NCBI GenBank assembly: GCA_022457155.1
Contig: JAJGOT010000123.1
Location: 1,006,001 to 1,070,000 of the forward strand
Direction of reading: 5' to 3'
Length of the DNA: 64,000 bases
Origin: Cladopsammia gracilis
Lineage: Eukaryota > Cnidaria > Anthozoa > Scleractinia > Dendrophylliidae
Position 1 is the stretch's first letter; every line of letters starts with the position of its first letter. The notes under the pieces were generated by a model. The model saw only the letters and a list, made by a program, of their open reading frames with translations. It was not told where the DNA came from and made no database searches. Both the position numbers and the translations under genes were made by a program. This document shows, one piece after another, positions 32,712 to 45,513 of this stretch.

Positions 32712-34217
32712 ACAGATGCGTGAGTTCCCAGAACAATGCTTTGGCCGTTTTAGACTTGAAGGCATTTTCCTGCTCGCCCATGCCGGCTGAACTGATCGAA
32801 GGCTTGTGATCTGACAGACACAGTCATGGCTCGTTTCTCCTTGTCTGCAAAGAAAGGCAACTTTTTCGAGTGAAGGTTGAAACGTATTTCACAAACGATA
32901 ACCATACTCAACAAATCCTAACAAAATGAAGGTCTTACTTCAAGAGATCGGCTGTTTCCAATTTACAGCACAGGAAACCCAGGCGCAAATAGAGGCTATT
33001 TTTTTTCGTGAAACGTAAGCATGCTTTTTCCGAAACTCAAAAAAACAAAAAATTAAGACGCAAAAATGTGGTTTTGAGAACACATTTTTCTCATATTAGT
33101 TTTATTTTTCATCCTTAGGAAAAATGCATGCTTATCTTTTTTTTTAAATAGTGTATACAATCGAATGATGCTAAAAATTTTGGTTAAAACTGTAAGTTTC
33201 TGAAGTTATGCTCATTTTTCTATTTTGGGTCACGTGACATTGGGCGTGGCATGATGACGTCACAACCCGAACCACATGTGTACTTAACGGTTCCTGTTCA
33301 ATTTTGGTCAAATATAAGCAAAAATGTGCTGAGCTAGAGCAAACTGATTTTTCCCTAGCAACGGGCTCAAAAGATAGTGTAATGGGCCCTTAAAGGCTTT
33401 GCCAAATAGCGAGCGCGATGCGCGTGTCACTCGCTTGTTCGTTACGCTTTTTTACTCGCGCTCTTTACAGAACTTTAGTATGGCGGACGACTGAAGAGGC
33501 TCGAAGACCGAAATTTTCTATCAAACTACCGCGTTTTAACAGTGTTAAGATCGTTTTAAAGTTATTTTAAGTGCGCCGAATGTCTCCAAAAGACTTGATG
33601 TCCTATTCTTCTCGCTCTTTACAGAGCGTTTTGTCAACAAATTCGTGTGCAGCAAGATGTTCATTTTGACTTGTTATATTCGCAATGGTCAGAGTACGAT
33701 GGCAAAAACATTTTCCGCAGAACATGGTTTTCAGTTAAAAGCGTTGTCAAATAGCGAGCGTGAATCACGGGTCACTCGCTTGTACGTTGCACTTTGTTTC
33801 TCGTGCTCTTTACAAAGCGTTTTGCAGTCCAGATCTAGACGAGCTCTATAACTCGATCGATTAAAGTAGTTCAGACCTAGAGTATATTAACTGAGGTTTT
33901 AAAACGTAATATCGGCCTTTCTATTTGCCGGACAATGAGAAATGTGAAATAAATGATGGCTTCTCTTTGAAATCCGAACTTGAACAAGCAAAAGGCACGA
34001 CTGAGGGAACATTGTTTGTGTTGAGATAATTATTCAAATTTGAATCCGTTTGCCGGTCTCGTGGGAGTTCGTTGGAAGACATTTTGGAGCGCCACTTTTA
34101 GTTTACGGAACACCTTCTATAGAAAATAGCGCTTTGATACTATTTCCACGTATCGTGTTAAATCCAAACTTCGCCAATGCTTTGTTTAGACACGAGGCTA
34201 ACATTTCCAGGGTGAAC

Positions 34218-34750
34218 ATGTCATGGAGTACCCTGCCAACCCCCCAGGACACTTCGTGATGCCAGTCATGGAGTACCCTGCCACCCCCCCAGGACACTTC
34301 GTGATGCCAGTCATGGAGTACCCTGCCACCCCCCCAGGACACTTCGTGATGCCAGTCATGGAGTACCCTGCCACCCCCCCAGGACACTTCGTGATGCCAG
34401 TCATGGAGTACCCTGCCACCCCCCAGGACACTTCGTGATGTCAGTCATGGAGTACCCTGCCAACCCCCCAGGACACTTCGTGATGCCAGTCATGGAGTAC
34501 CCTGCCAACCCCCCAGGACACTTCGTGATGCCAGTCATGGAGTACCCTGCCAACCCCCCAGGACACTTCGTGATGCCAGTCATGGAGTACCCTGCCAACC
34601 CCCCAGGACACTTCGTGATGCCAGTCATGGAGTACCCTGCCAACCCCCCAGGACACTTCGTGATGCCAGTCATGGAGTACCCTGCCAACCCCCCAGGACA
34701 CTTCGTGATGCCAGTCATGGAGTACCCTGCCAACCCCCCAGGACACTTCG
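34218..34750. repeat. Minisatellite array C, 45-bp unit, about 12 copies
   Basis: Variant CCCTGCC: after a partial first unit, four units carry CCCTGCCACCCC (34256-34434) and the next seven carry CCCTGCCAACCCCCC (34435-34750). Both edges have lost the flanking X sequence found in the other copies. Confidence 0.95.
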
Positions 34751-34967
34751 GCAAGATTTTCAGTTTGACTCGTTAGATTCGCAATAGTCAGAGCACGATG
34801 GCAAAATCATTTTCCGCAGAACACGGTTTTCAGTTAAAAGCGTTGCCAAATAGCGAGTGTGAATTACGGGTCACTCGCTTGTGCGTTGCGCTTTGTTTCT
34901 CGTGCTCGTTACAAAGCGTTTTGCAGTCCAGATCAAGACGTGCTCTTTTACTCGATCAATTAACTTT

Positions 34968-35038
34968 TCGAAAATAGAATAACAAGTAGATGTCATAAAA
35001 ATAGTATATACAAAAACAAATTACAAAAATAAATCAAT
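34968..35038. repeat. About 70-bp AT-rich insertion in X2, copy C
   Basis: Sequence between ATCAATTAAC and TTTAACGTAGTTC is missing from every other X block, which read GATCGATTAACGTAG. TTAAC/TTTAAC on the two sides could be a short target duplication. Origin unknown. Confidence 0.45.
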
Positions 35039-35683
35039 CATTTAACGTAGTTCAGACCTAGAGTATATTAACTGAGGTTTTAAAAAATAATACAAAATGT
35101 ATAGGCCTTTCTATTTGCCGGACAATGAGAAATGTGAAATAAATGATGGCTTCTCTGTCTTCTCTTTGAAATCCTAACTTGAACAAGCAAAAAGCAAGCG
35201 CCCGCCTCTCACGACTGAGGGGACATTTTTTGTGTTGGGATAATTATTCAAATTTGAATCCGTTTGCCGGTCTCGTGGGAGGACATTTTGGAGCGCCACT
35301 TTTAGTTTCCGGAACACCTTCTAGAAAATAGCGCTTTGAATACTATTTCCACGCATCGTATTAAATCCAAACTTCGCCGATGTTTTGTTTAGACAGAGGC
35401 TAACATTTCCAGGGTGAACCTTAGTTAGCAAGTCCTTTCTTGAAGAGAAAGACCATCCTGTAACATCAATGCGGTGTTTTTCTATACTGAAATCGGCGAA
35501 AAAAACGAATTTCATTTTAACTCACTGCGTTCGCCCAAATGAAAAATATTTTCTAAATCCCTATATGGAAACTAACAACATACAACTGCAACCACGTTGG
35601 TTGGTAACTCACGTGGAACCAATACGAGAAAAAAACAAAGCACCGAAAATGAGGAGAAGAAAATTTCTCACTAAATAAATCTG

Positions 35684-36260
35684 TCAGTGATATAAATACC
35701 ACGAAAAAAGCTGATGATCCAGCGTGCCCACTGGCGGTGCTGTGCACTGCTTCTTGTTGCTTTGCTGTTGGCGCTCGTTTTCTTTTTGCTCTCTTTTCCT
35801 GTTAGCGTTCGCTCGAGCGTTCCGAATTTTTCTATCATCTTCATCGTCCGAAGCGATGTCTTGGGATTCATACTCCTGAACCACGTCCCAACCAGCGTCA
35901 CTAGAACCTGCAAGCTTGATCAGTTTCTGCCTCTTGTGCAACAGCGATTTGGCCTGCTCGGTTATTTGTGCCACTTTCTTGTGATCTTTTGAGGCGTTGC
36001 TTTCTCCGATTCTACCGACAAACTCCTCAAGTTCAGCGTTAAATACGAATTGCTTCTGATTTCCCTTGAACTTGAAGTTTTCCGCCTGCAGATTAACCTT
36101 TTGCTTGGCCACTAACTCCTTTCCTTTTGGGTCCAAACGGTTCTAAGGTAGGTCTTAAATAAGGAGAAGTATTTGATGTAGAATTTTGTTGTGGTGAACT
36201 GTGTCGTGCATTTCCTTCAGCCACTGGATCGCGTTGAACTTCAGCAGGCTCGTCTCCCAT
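35684..36260 (-). pseudogene. Gag-like ORF1, copy C (frameshifted)
   Basis: Same protein as copies B and D, but a lost base near 36144 (GGTTCTAAGG instead of GGTTCTCAAGG) puts a stop in frame, and about 27 bases encoding SEEIDD are deleted just upstream. The C-terminal 150 codons remain open, including FKGNQKQFVFN, LLHKRQKLIKLAGSSDAGWD and DIASDDEDD. It cannot make the full product. Confidence 0.6.
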
Positions 36261-37453
36261 AACATTTTTGGAAATAAGCTACAGAAAAAAGCTGTATTGG
36301 CGACGCGAGAAGTAAAAGTTGCGTGTAACAAACCCAACTTATATATTGGGACATGTACTGACACCTGATGTCCCTTGCGGATCACAAGGTAGGAAATCAT
36401 GCATACCTGACAAATATTACGTAACAGTAATGCATACAGGTGACACTGACGTTCGATAATTAAGTCCTATAGAAAATACATTTTTAGAACGCGATTCGAT
36501 GGTAGTTGTTCAATTCTCAGGGAAATAAAAGGGTCTTAAACGATTCCTTAACACCTCTTCTGAAAAAGCCAGGGCGAACCTAACCGCAAAAGTACTTAGT
36601 TTTTTTTGTTATGGAGTAAAACATGCACCTTGTTTCGCCATTTCCCCCCATTTTCTTTGTAATTTGGCTCTTTTGTCAGACGGAAGCTTTTCAAATTTAG
36701 CGCTCTGGACCGTAAGAAGGTCCCGGATATGTTGCGGCATTCTCGGCGATGTCCCTCTCACTTTTTCGCACACGATCTCAGATGGAATCAAAATACTGTG
36801 AGATGAAACTGCATTCCCAAAGCGCGTCGTTTTCTTTAGATATTAGCCTATTATGTCTATAGTATGTTCTCACTGTATTTATAATCCCCAAAAACTTCAT
36901 CTCCAAAAATTTCAAAAACCGTCTTTCTTAGAATTTGTTCAATCTTTGCTATATTGGAGACGGCTATGGGAAGTACAAGCTCCCTTAAGCGATTACCGAA
37001 AAAACCTCCTTGTGCCGAGAAATACGACAGCAATTAAAAAACGTCATGGCGTCATTACGTTGCTATGGCAAATCCGATGTTAATTTCACACTGGTCTTAA
37101 CAAATTTTCATCTTTATCTATTATAGCTGTGGTGACCGTTTTTCCATAACATTGTTAATGGAGTCGTAGTAAATGCTCAAACTTGGGGGTATCGCCCCAA
37201 AAAAATCCAGTCGAGCCATCTAAAGCAATCGCTTTATCTCCACGAAAACGCGAAACAATTTGAATATAACGTCATGCATGAAGGCGTGACTACCGAGAAA
37301 GGCAGAAAAAAATTATTTCACACTTTCACTGAAGATGTAAAATGGTACATTTTGTTAACAAATGTTATAATGAATTTTAGTTTTTGTTGTGATTTAGATA
37401 AGGGAACTAAGAGCAAAATATTCGATATTTCGCATTCGACGTGATATTTATAC

Positions 37454-37624
37454 CAGGGGCGGATTTAGGGGGAGGGTGCAGGGGGTGCGCACGCCCCCCC
37501 CCCCCCTCCCCTGAGATGACGTAGTCTGCGTTGTTCGCTTTTAAAATTTGTTTACGTCACCCTTCAGTTACCTCATTCCTTAGAGGTGCACTTACACCTA
37601 AGAAAAATCCTGGATCTGCCCCTG
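37454..37624. mobile_element. CAGGGGCGGATC MITE, copy C (171 bp)
   Basis: Ends CAGGGGCGGATTTAGG and CCTGGATCTGCCCCTG; flanked by TATAC on the right and TTATAC on the left, like copies B and D. It contains GACGTAGTCTGCGTTGTTCG, a segment shared with copy D but absent from copy B. Confidence 0.75.
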
Positions 37625-40149
37625 TATACGCCGCAATATGAATAACAAAATGATCGTCGGTAACCGGAATTTTTTATTCAGTCGGATATTTATCGCAATT
37701 CTTTGTCATAACAGACCATTATTGCCGTTACAGATGCCATTTCGTAGAACGTTCACTCGATATCAGGGGATACGAATTCATTAATTGATAATTTTCGAGC
37801 AACATTGCTGGTGTTTGTCTAAATTCTGATACGAAAAATGACTATACCATACCGCAATCTATGAAACTTTTTCCTGCTCTGTTTTATTTATGAAATCAAT
37901 TTATATATAAACAATCTACGTTTAGGCATAAGGGCTAGTTCTAAATCGAAATGGCAAGGAACGATATCGGCTGGTGAATTTCTGGTAATTTTAGAAACAT
38001 TCAAAATGCGGAAAGTATACCTTCAGAATTCAAGACTGATTGCAAATTAAATTGTTTTAATTATATATTTTTTGATACATTAATTATTTTGTAACTTCCA
38101 AAAATTATTCCCACCTCCCCTTGGCAAGGAAATTGGTGCGGAGAGCAGTGATGCGCTACCGACTGCAGGCTCGTTTTTCCGCCGCGCACGGGGCGGTCTC
38201 ATTTCCCGAAAAAGACGCCGGTAATCGGGGGCTGTTATAAAATGAAGAAGAAGTAGTTAAGTGTCGAGAAACCAAAACCAATTTAGGTAATAACTCGAAA
38301 AGGCGCCGACTTTTTCGACTTTCTAAAGGAAAGGGAGAAAAGAACAATTCAAGATGCGCATTTGCAAAATTACTGGGTGGCAAATTCAAAGCCCGCTAAT
38401 GAGCCACACATTCTTTGTAAACTCTTAGAGTTTTTAAAACAGCATTGCATGAAGATAATCTAGTATATCGGGCTCAAATTTCCAAAGAAAACTAATTGTG
38501 CTGTGCCCTTTCAATATTTGGAGTTGATGTTTTTGTGGGTAAGAAAAATTGCGTCTTTGAACCATTCCATGTCTTTTATTAGTAATTTCAGATTATCATT
38601 AGAATTCTTGAATTTATTTCGTATTCCTCCCACGTTGCTTTTTGTTATTGAATTTTATTTTATTAATTTTTTTACCATCCGCATACCATACCACGTACAC
38701 CCATTCCGCAAGTGATTGTTCTTCTGTCACCCAATTTTTTACAACAAAAGAGAAATAAAATAACACTTAAGCCCACAAGAATGCACAATGAGAGCGGTTT
38801 TCAATTCCCCACTCCAGAAACTATGAAAAATACCATTATACTCTTAAAGTGCAGGTTTGGGTGGTGCTTGATGTAAGCCTGATTTTTCCAATTTCTTTTG
38901 TTTTCAGCACGAACTGCACGTGCTATGCTTCAACTTCTTGGCAATTTGTATACGGTGCACATTTTTATACGAACACACAATGCTACGTCCTAGCATTCCT
39001 ACATGTACTCTGAATTCCATTGTGCCATTCTAACAGGGGAGACTTGAATAATTTCACCCGACACATTGCTTTGGTTTTGTATTGCTACGCTTTGTGATTG
39101 GCTAAAAAATCACGCGCCACTTTCTCAACCAATCAGAAGTAAAACCAAAACCAATCGTGACTTGCTTGCACGCGTTTTCCCGCGCTTGCCGCCGGCTACA
39201 TGTATTTGCTTCGCATTGTGATTGGTTCATTGGGTTGCCTTCGTCTGCTGTGATTGGTCAGAGTAAATACTTTGGTTTTGGTTTTACGATACTCAACTGA
39301 AAACCACTATATTCTTGACGGATTCATCCTGACATATGATTGATTCAACTTACGCGTTCAGTTGTTTCCTTCGTTTGAAGGAAATGCACCCATATTGGCC
39401 AAAATTCTCTTAAATTGACCAATACTGGACAAAAAAGGCCCCCAAGACACCCTGTTGGCCAATATTGGCATCAATTAGCCCCTTATATAACCATATTGGT
39501 CCACACTGACCCATGCTGAACTTATGGGTGGCATAGAGTTCCCAATATCAATGCACATCAACTTACGTTGGTACACACTTATATACCCAATTCATTAGTT
39601 TTGTGGGGAGATGCTTAAAAATATAATATCATTTTTCAAGTTCAGTAATTGTGTCTGAAAAATATGAAAGAAAACTCACCCTCAAGACATGAACCCCCTC
39701 CTGCGATTTATAAACTACAAAATGTTATACACAGAGTCCAGATCCAAGAGGGTTTGAAAATACTGGCTGGGATTCCTGTGTCAAATATCCAAGTGCCGCA
39801 GAGATACCAAAAATTCCACTTGGAGTCCCATTTATTAAGCACTCAGATTCGAATGATTCACATTTTATTTCACAAATAGCTTTACATCTCTGCACTATAA
39901 CACATCACCAACACTATCGTATAAATATATTTATCAGTAACAAACAAAAAAAATGATCTGAAATGTTTCAAACAATTTACTTGCACATATTCTTGGAAAA
40001 GCTACTTCTTTTGCATCCTATCTGGGAATCTCCCTAATTCTGCAAATGTGAGCATAAAATAAGGCAGAAGGAAGATCAGACGAGACATCCTTTGTCTTTC
40101 GTCTTCCATACCTTACATGGACCATACTTCTGTAACCATTAGATTGCGC

Positions 40150-40902
40150 TTTAAAGTGCCACTGCGATCAAATTTTGATTTTCATTTTTTTACATCTTCA
40201 TGTACAATTAGACTTTCTTACTGATCTTGCCAAATTTCAATCCATTACGAACATCGAAGTCATTTTATTTTAACATTTATGTCTGAGAATTTACGGCTGC
40301 CATTAATCAACCTTGTTCCAAGGCTTGGCTGCGAATGGGATAAAGTGACGTCAAAGGCTCAAACATACGTCACGGCCGGGTTGAAATAGGCCATTTGCAC
40401 GATGACGTCATTTGACTACTACTACCAGAATTCATTTCGTTTTTCCTTTCTTATTTAAATTTTGTAATCCCAGTGCGGTTTAAATAACAATAGCCCTAAT
40501 TTGCACTACAAAAGAAAATACTGAAGGATTCTGGTAGTAGTAGTCAAATGACGTCATCGTGCAAATGGCCTATTATAATAACAATCAGCATAGAAAATTG
40601 CACAAAGAACAAGTTCAATGTTTTTGTTGCTTTTTGCGTGACATTTTTTCAATATTTATTGTTATTATAATTTCAACCTGTGAGGTATGTTTGAGCCTTT
40701 GACGTCACTTTATCCCATTCGTAACCAAGCTGGAACAAGATTGATTAATTGCGGCCGTAAATTGTCGGACATAAATGTTAAAATAAAACGACTTCTGATG
40801 TTCGTAATGGACTGAAATTTGGCAAGACGAGTAAGAAAGTCTAACTGTACACAAAGATGTAAAAAAAGGAAAATCAAAAATTTGATCCAGTGGCACTTTA
40901 AA
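40150..40902. mobile_element. Foldback element with about 230-bp inverted arms (intact only in copy C)
   Basis: The left arm starts TTTAAAGTGCCACTGCGATC and the right arm ends GATCCAGTGGCACTTTAAA. The arms match along their length (for example TTTGACGTCACTTTATCCC on the right against GGGATAAAGTGACGTCAAA on the left). In copies B and D the right arm stops after about TTTCAACCCG and other sequence follows. It contains a nested MITE at 40388-40571. Confidence 0.8.
40388..40571. mobile_element. 184-bp nested MITE, copy C only
   Basis: Ends AGGCCATTTGCACGATGACG and CGTCATCGTGCAAATGGCCT are long perfect inverted repeats (about 46 bp in all). Copies B and D read GGTTGAAATTATAATAAC at the same point, so the insertion is precise, with AT repeated on both sides. 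Confidence 0.85.
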
Positions 40903-41125
40903 ATATGGATGTTCTATTTGGATGCCACACATTTCTCTTGACCCTTTGACAATTCTGGCCAAGTTCAAAATTGGAACAAGTTTCAAATTCTGGTTCGAAA
41001 AATACTGAAAAACTAAAGTGACTTATGTTCGCAATATTGGCAGAAATAGGCCCAAAGTTACCTATGTTGGCCGGCATAAATTAGCCCCAAAGTCACCTAT
41101 AAAGGCCCGGCCAAACAAACGCAAC

Positions 41126-41578
41126 ATTTCAACGCAACATCTTGCAACATTGTTGCGTGCAACTTGTTAACATGCATTTGGCCACCCTGTTGCAACATGT
41201 TGGATGCTAAACACTGAATGGCAAGAGCCAACGGACAACTTCAAAAGCGTCGGATCCTGGTGGATCTAGTCAGCAAATTTAATATAAATACGAAAACTAA
41301 TCTTTCTAATCTAATCTTTCTAATCTTTCTTTCTTTCATTATTTTTTTCTTTCTGTACCCTGAAGAAGTCAGGCCGTGCCTGACGAAATATTGGAAAGAA
41401 TATTATAATCCCAGTTGTACAGTCAGCCTTGCTTTATTAGTTTTCATGTTGGATAGTGTTGGATCACATGCATTTGACCATTTTCAAACTTGATCCAACA
41501 CCATCCAACATGTTGCGCACATTTGGCCAGCTCTTTCACAACACGATACAACAACGTTGCAAGATGTTGCGTTGAAAT
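41126..41578. mobile_element. MITE with CAACGCAACATCTTGCAAC ends, copy C only
   Basis: Ends ATTTCAACGCAACATCTTGC and GCAAGATGTTGCGTTGAAAT are inverted. Subterminal parts are also inverted (ATGCATTTGGCC, CATGTTGGAT). The middle (41230-41430) is unrelated and holds a CTTTCTAAT microsatellite and CCTGAAGAAGTCAGG. Target duplication not resolved. Confidence 0.65.
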
Positions 41579-41662
41579 TAGCCAATGGCACTAAACTAAC
41601 CAATGGCACCATAAGAAGGTACCACAGTAGCTTTCATTTGGTTGCACTTTAGGATGTCAACC

Positions 41663-41950
41663 CGGGGGGGGGGGAGGTACTACCTTATATACGCTATATA
41701 TAGGTATGAGATGCCCGATAGGGTAGGGTTTTTGAGGTCCTCAGTCCTTAAATAGGGTATTCTTTTTGGTATTTTTGGTATTGTGATCCTTAGATATTCC
41801 TTAGATAGGGTCACTAAATTGCAGTATCCACGCCAATGCGCAAAACGAAAAAGATATGGTCTGTTAAAACTGTACTACATGCCTAATTTGGGCCTTAAAA
41901 AGGGTATCAAATCTCGATTTTCTACCCTTAAATAGGGTCTGGATATTACA
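41663..41950. repeat. G-run-headed dispersed repeat, copy C
   Basis: Same repeat as 30026-30310, again beginning with a G run before AGGTACTACCTTATATACGC. Confidence 0.55.
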
Positions 41951-42020
41951 GCTGTAGGTAAGTATTGTCTGCTCCATTATAGCATAAACAATGGCAAGGG
42001 AAACTACTTATAATGTAGCT

Positions 42021-42180
42021 GTTGTAGGTTGAAATGAAACTCAGGTTAAAATGATTTCAACCTAGTTTGATTTTAAATTCTTTTTGTCTTTGATTTATTA
42101 TCATAAATCAGAAACAAAGGTAATTCAAAATCAAACTAGGTTGAAATCATTTTAACCTGAATTTCATTTCAACCTACAAC
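42021..42180. mobile_element. 160-bp hairpin (foldback MITE), copy C
   Basis: Orthologous to 30384-30543, same length and nearly identical, with both arms kept. Confidence 0.8.
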
Positions 42181-44216
42181 ATAGCCTTCAAGCAAGCTCT
42201 TGTTAACATTGTAATCTAGGTCTTTATAGTATTGTTTGATTTATTTGTATACTAATTACTAATTTCTAGTCTCTTATCTTGTTGCAGAACTGACTGACAA
42301 AGATTCAAAACAACAAGAAAATATACAAGGCAAAAGGCTTGAAAACTACATTATGTATTCACTGCCACATGATGTTCTACTTCAATTGGTTTTAATTTAA
42401 TGGATGTAGACTACATTTTTGCAAAGTACAATATACTATGTGCATTTTGTGAAAATGGTTCTTCCTCTTAATAGAAATATCCTGAATTAAAAAAAGTAAC
42501 CGCAAACAAGTATTGGCTCCATTCAAACAATGGACAATCAAGATATCTACTGTCAACGTGCAAAAGCTTATGTAAACAAGTACTGAACACTATTCTATGC
42601 ATAATCATCACTGGCTTTCAACTTTAGAGCCTGCACTACATTATGTCAAGGTACTATTTACCATGTGCACAGCATGAAAAGGATAACTGTCTTGCACTTA
42701 TTGAACATATTCTACACCACAAAGCTTTGTAACCAAGCAAGTATCAGCTACATTCAAACAAGAGGCGATCAAGAAATGGTATCATAAGACAGTCCATAGA
42801 CAACACAGTTATGACAGCCATTGCTAGCTGTCTGGTGTGTGACAACAATAATTATTATAACATTTACACCAACTACTGTATAAGCTGTATAAACATATCA
42901 TAAAATACATCCAATTGATTGCCTTCAACAGCACAATGTTTAGAAGATTGTTCATATAAGATACTGTTCTCAATTGTCACAATAACTTAATTAATAAACA
43001 TGATCAACAGCAAAAGCTATTGTCAATCTCAAGCCAAATACAAAATTTAATTGATCACATTCGGGAAAATTATATTCTCTGTTCTGACCTCCTTCACTTT
43101 ATTACTCCATTGAGTCCACTCAGCATGTGCCATGCAGTATTAACATTTACTTCATTTAAATCATTCACTTCTTAGAGCAGTTTTCAATTGAGTGTGAAAA
43201 GTAATTACACAATTGCTTTGGTTTTTCATTGCTACATTTTGTGATTGGCTAAAAAAATTTGCGCCCCTTTCTCAGCCAATCTGAAGTAAAACCAAAATCA
43301 ATCGTGACTTGCTCACATGCGTTTTCCTGTGCTTGGCGCAATTAAATTTCAACAAAGTGTGAATGAACAAAGTACAGTGAGTTCAAATTTGTTTGACGGA
43401 AATTTTGAATAAAAGGAAATAATTCCCAATTCGTTTAGTTTTATTACTCGTACGTTTTTCCGTCCGTGGAAGATTAACTGCGGGATTAACTGATAAATTG
43501 TGTGTTGATACGATGCAACTTCACGCAAAAACTTCAGTGAAAAAAATAAAAAAAAACTTCAAAAGAAGTTAAGACAGTGCCGGGTTGTACCTATTGAAAA
43601 AAGATGTTTACGTTTTACGTTTTAGATTGAATGAAAACAAAAAAGCATCGATTTAGATGGATTCGGCTCTGGTGTTGCACAAGGTTTCTTGTTATTCAAA
43701 ACACAGACTTCAACCTCGGACTTTCGTCTTTTGCGGGCTTCGCCTATTCTGCCATCCACTTTAATGATAATCGAGTATTTCTTAACTGTTTAATTTCTTT
43801 CGAGCTATTCCGCAAAAACTGGCTACTTAATTAACTGAGATAACCGTTTGCAAGTAAACAAAGTAAACGGTGCATAATTTTGGGCAAACAAAAGAAAATA
43901 ACATTGCATCTTTTCCGTTTCGATCTGTATATGACTTAAAAACATTGCATGTGATAAAATCATAAGCACGTAACTGATAAGCTACTGATAAAACAAAGAG
44001 GACTTCCTTAATGGCTTTGTTGTTATTTTAGAGGGGGGAAATGATAAGAACTAAATTGAGAAAAAATTGCCGATGGAGGATATCTAGAAAAAAGCTTATA
44101 TTTTTTGCTCCTAAGATTCTCGACTGTTATTTGAAAAAGAAAGAGAGAGAAAAGTTTCTTTTTTCCATGTAAGTACCAAACTGCTCTTCAAATTCAAGAG
44201 AAACCGTCTCACAGAT
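42181..44216. other. Y block sequence, no gene seen
   Basis: Counterpart of 30544-32517, with a small length change near 43920-43990. No coding region was recognised. Confidence 0.45.
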
Positions 44217-44327
44217 GAGGCCCTGCCAACGTTGCTGTCGGAAATTGAACGAACATTTGTCTTTTATCGCGATTTCATTTTATTTTTGGGTCATGTCGTC
44301 TGTCGGAATTTACCCTGGCAGGGCCTC
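44217..44327. mobile_element. Small TIR element, copy C (111 bp, internally deleted)
   Basis: Same ends as 32518-32711 (GAGGCCCTGCC, CCTGGCAGGGCCTC), but the G-rich arm and about 80 bases are gone: GCCCTGCCAACGTTGCTGTC joins the left end to the interior. Confidence 0.7.
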
Positions 44328-45513
44328 ACAGATGCGCGAGTTCCCAGAACAATGCTTTGGCCGTTTTAGACTTGAAGGCATTTTCCTGCTCGCCCATGCC
44401 GGCTGAACTGATCGAAGGCTTGTGATCTGACAGACACAGTCATGGCTCGTTTCTCCTTGTCTGCGAAGAAAGGCAACTTTTTCGAGTGAAGGTTGAAACG
44501 TATTTCACAAACGATAACCATACTCAACAAATCCTAACAAAATGAAGGTCTTACTTCAAGAGATCGGCTGTTTCCAATTTACAGCACAGGAAACCCAGGC
44601 GCAAATAGAGGCTATTTTATTTTCGTGAAACTTAAGCATGCTTTTTCCGAAACTCAAAAAACAAAAAATTAAGACGCAAAAATGTGGTTTTGAGAACACA
44701 TTTTCCTCATATTAGTTTTATTTTTCATCCTTAGGGAAAATGCATGCTTATGTTTTTTTTAAATAGTGTATACAATCGAATGATGCTAAAAATTTTGGTT
44801 AAAACTGTAAGTTTCTGAAGTTATGCTCATTCTTCTATTTTGGGTCACGTGACATTAGGCGTGGCATGATGACGTCACAACCCGAACCACATGTGTACTT
44901 AACGGTTCCTGTTCAAATTAGGTCAAATATAAGCAAAAATGTGCTGAGCTAGAGCAAACTGATTATTCCCTAGCAACGGGCTCAAAAGATAGTGTAATGG
45001 GCCCTTAAAGGCTTTGCCAAATAGCGAGCGCGATGCGCGTGTCACTCGCTTGTTCGTTACGCTTTTCTACTCGCGCTCTTTACAGAACTTTAATATGGCG
45101 GACGACTGAAGAGGCTCGAAGACCGAAATTTTCTCTCAAACTACCGCGTTTTAACAGTGTTTAGATCGTTTTAAAGTTATTTTAATTGCGTCGAATTTCT
45201 GTAAAAGAGCGTGATGTCCTATTCTTCTCGCTCTTTACAGAGCGTTTTGTCAACAAATTCGTGTGCGGCAAGATGTTCATTTTGACTCGTTATATTCGCA
45301 ATGGTCAGACTACGATGGCAAAAACATTTTCCGCAGAACATGGTTTTCAGTTAAAAGCGTTGCCAAATAGCGAGCGTGAATCACGGGTCACTCGCTTGTA
45401 CGTTGCACTTTGTTTTTCGTGCTCTTTACAAAGCGTTTTGCAGTCCAGATCTAGACGAGCTCTATTACTCGATCGATTAAAGTAGTTCAGACCTAGAGGA
45501 TATTAACTGAGGT

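Larger units (their letters stand above)
22171..33400. repeat. Tandem composite unit, copy B (11.2 kb)
   Basis: Layout: 5'-shortened X1 22171-22966, minisatellite 22967-23934, X2 23935-24610, gag segment about 24611-25560, X2 tail to 25830, Y block 25831-33400. The X2 block has a deletion that joins ACGGAACACC directly to the gag segment. The Y block carries a CAGGGGCGGATC MITE, many CCAAT/ATTGG boxes near 28130-28340, a SINE, a G-run-headed repeat, a 160-bp hairpin and a small TIR element. No host gene was recognised. Confidence 0.85.
33401..45015. repeat. Tandem composite unit, copy C (11.6 kb)
   Basis: Layout: X1 33401-34217, minisatellite 34218-34750, X2 34751-35512, gag segment 35513-36478, X2 tail to 36750, Y block 36751-45015. 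The X1 tail is missing (the array follows CCAGGGTGAAC directly) and the first part of X2 is missing (the array runs into GCAAGATTTTCAG). The SINE is absent; instead 40150-41590 holds an intact foldback element and a further MITE. No host gene was recognised. Confidence 0.85.

Noticed and set aside
45186..45485. Frames in X1 blocks reading MFILTRYIRNGQ..
   Set aside because: The reading differs between copies, stops arise in several of them, and the sequence is repeated promoter-like X DNA without domains.
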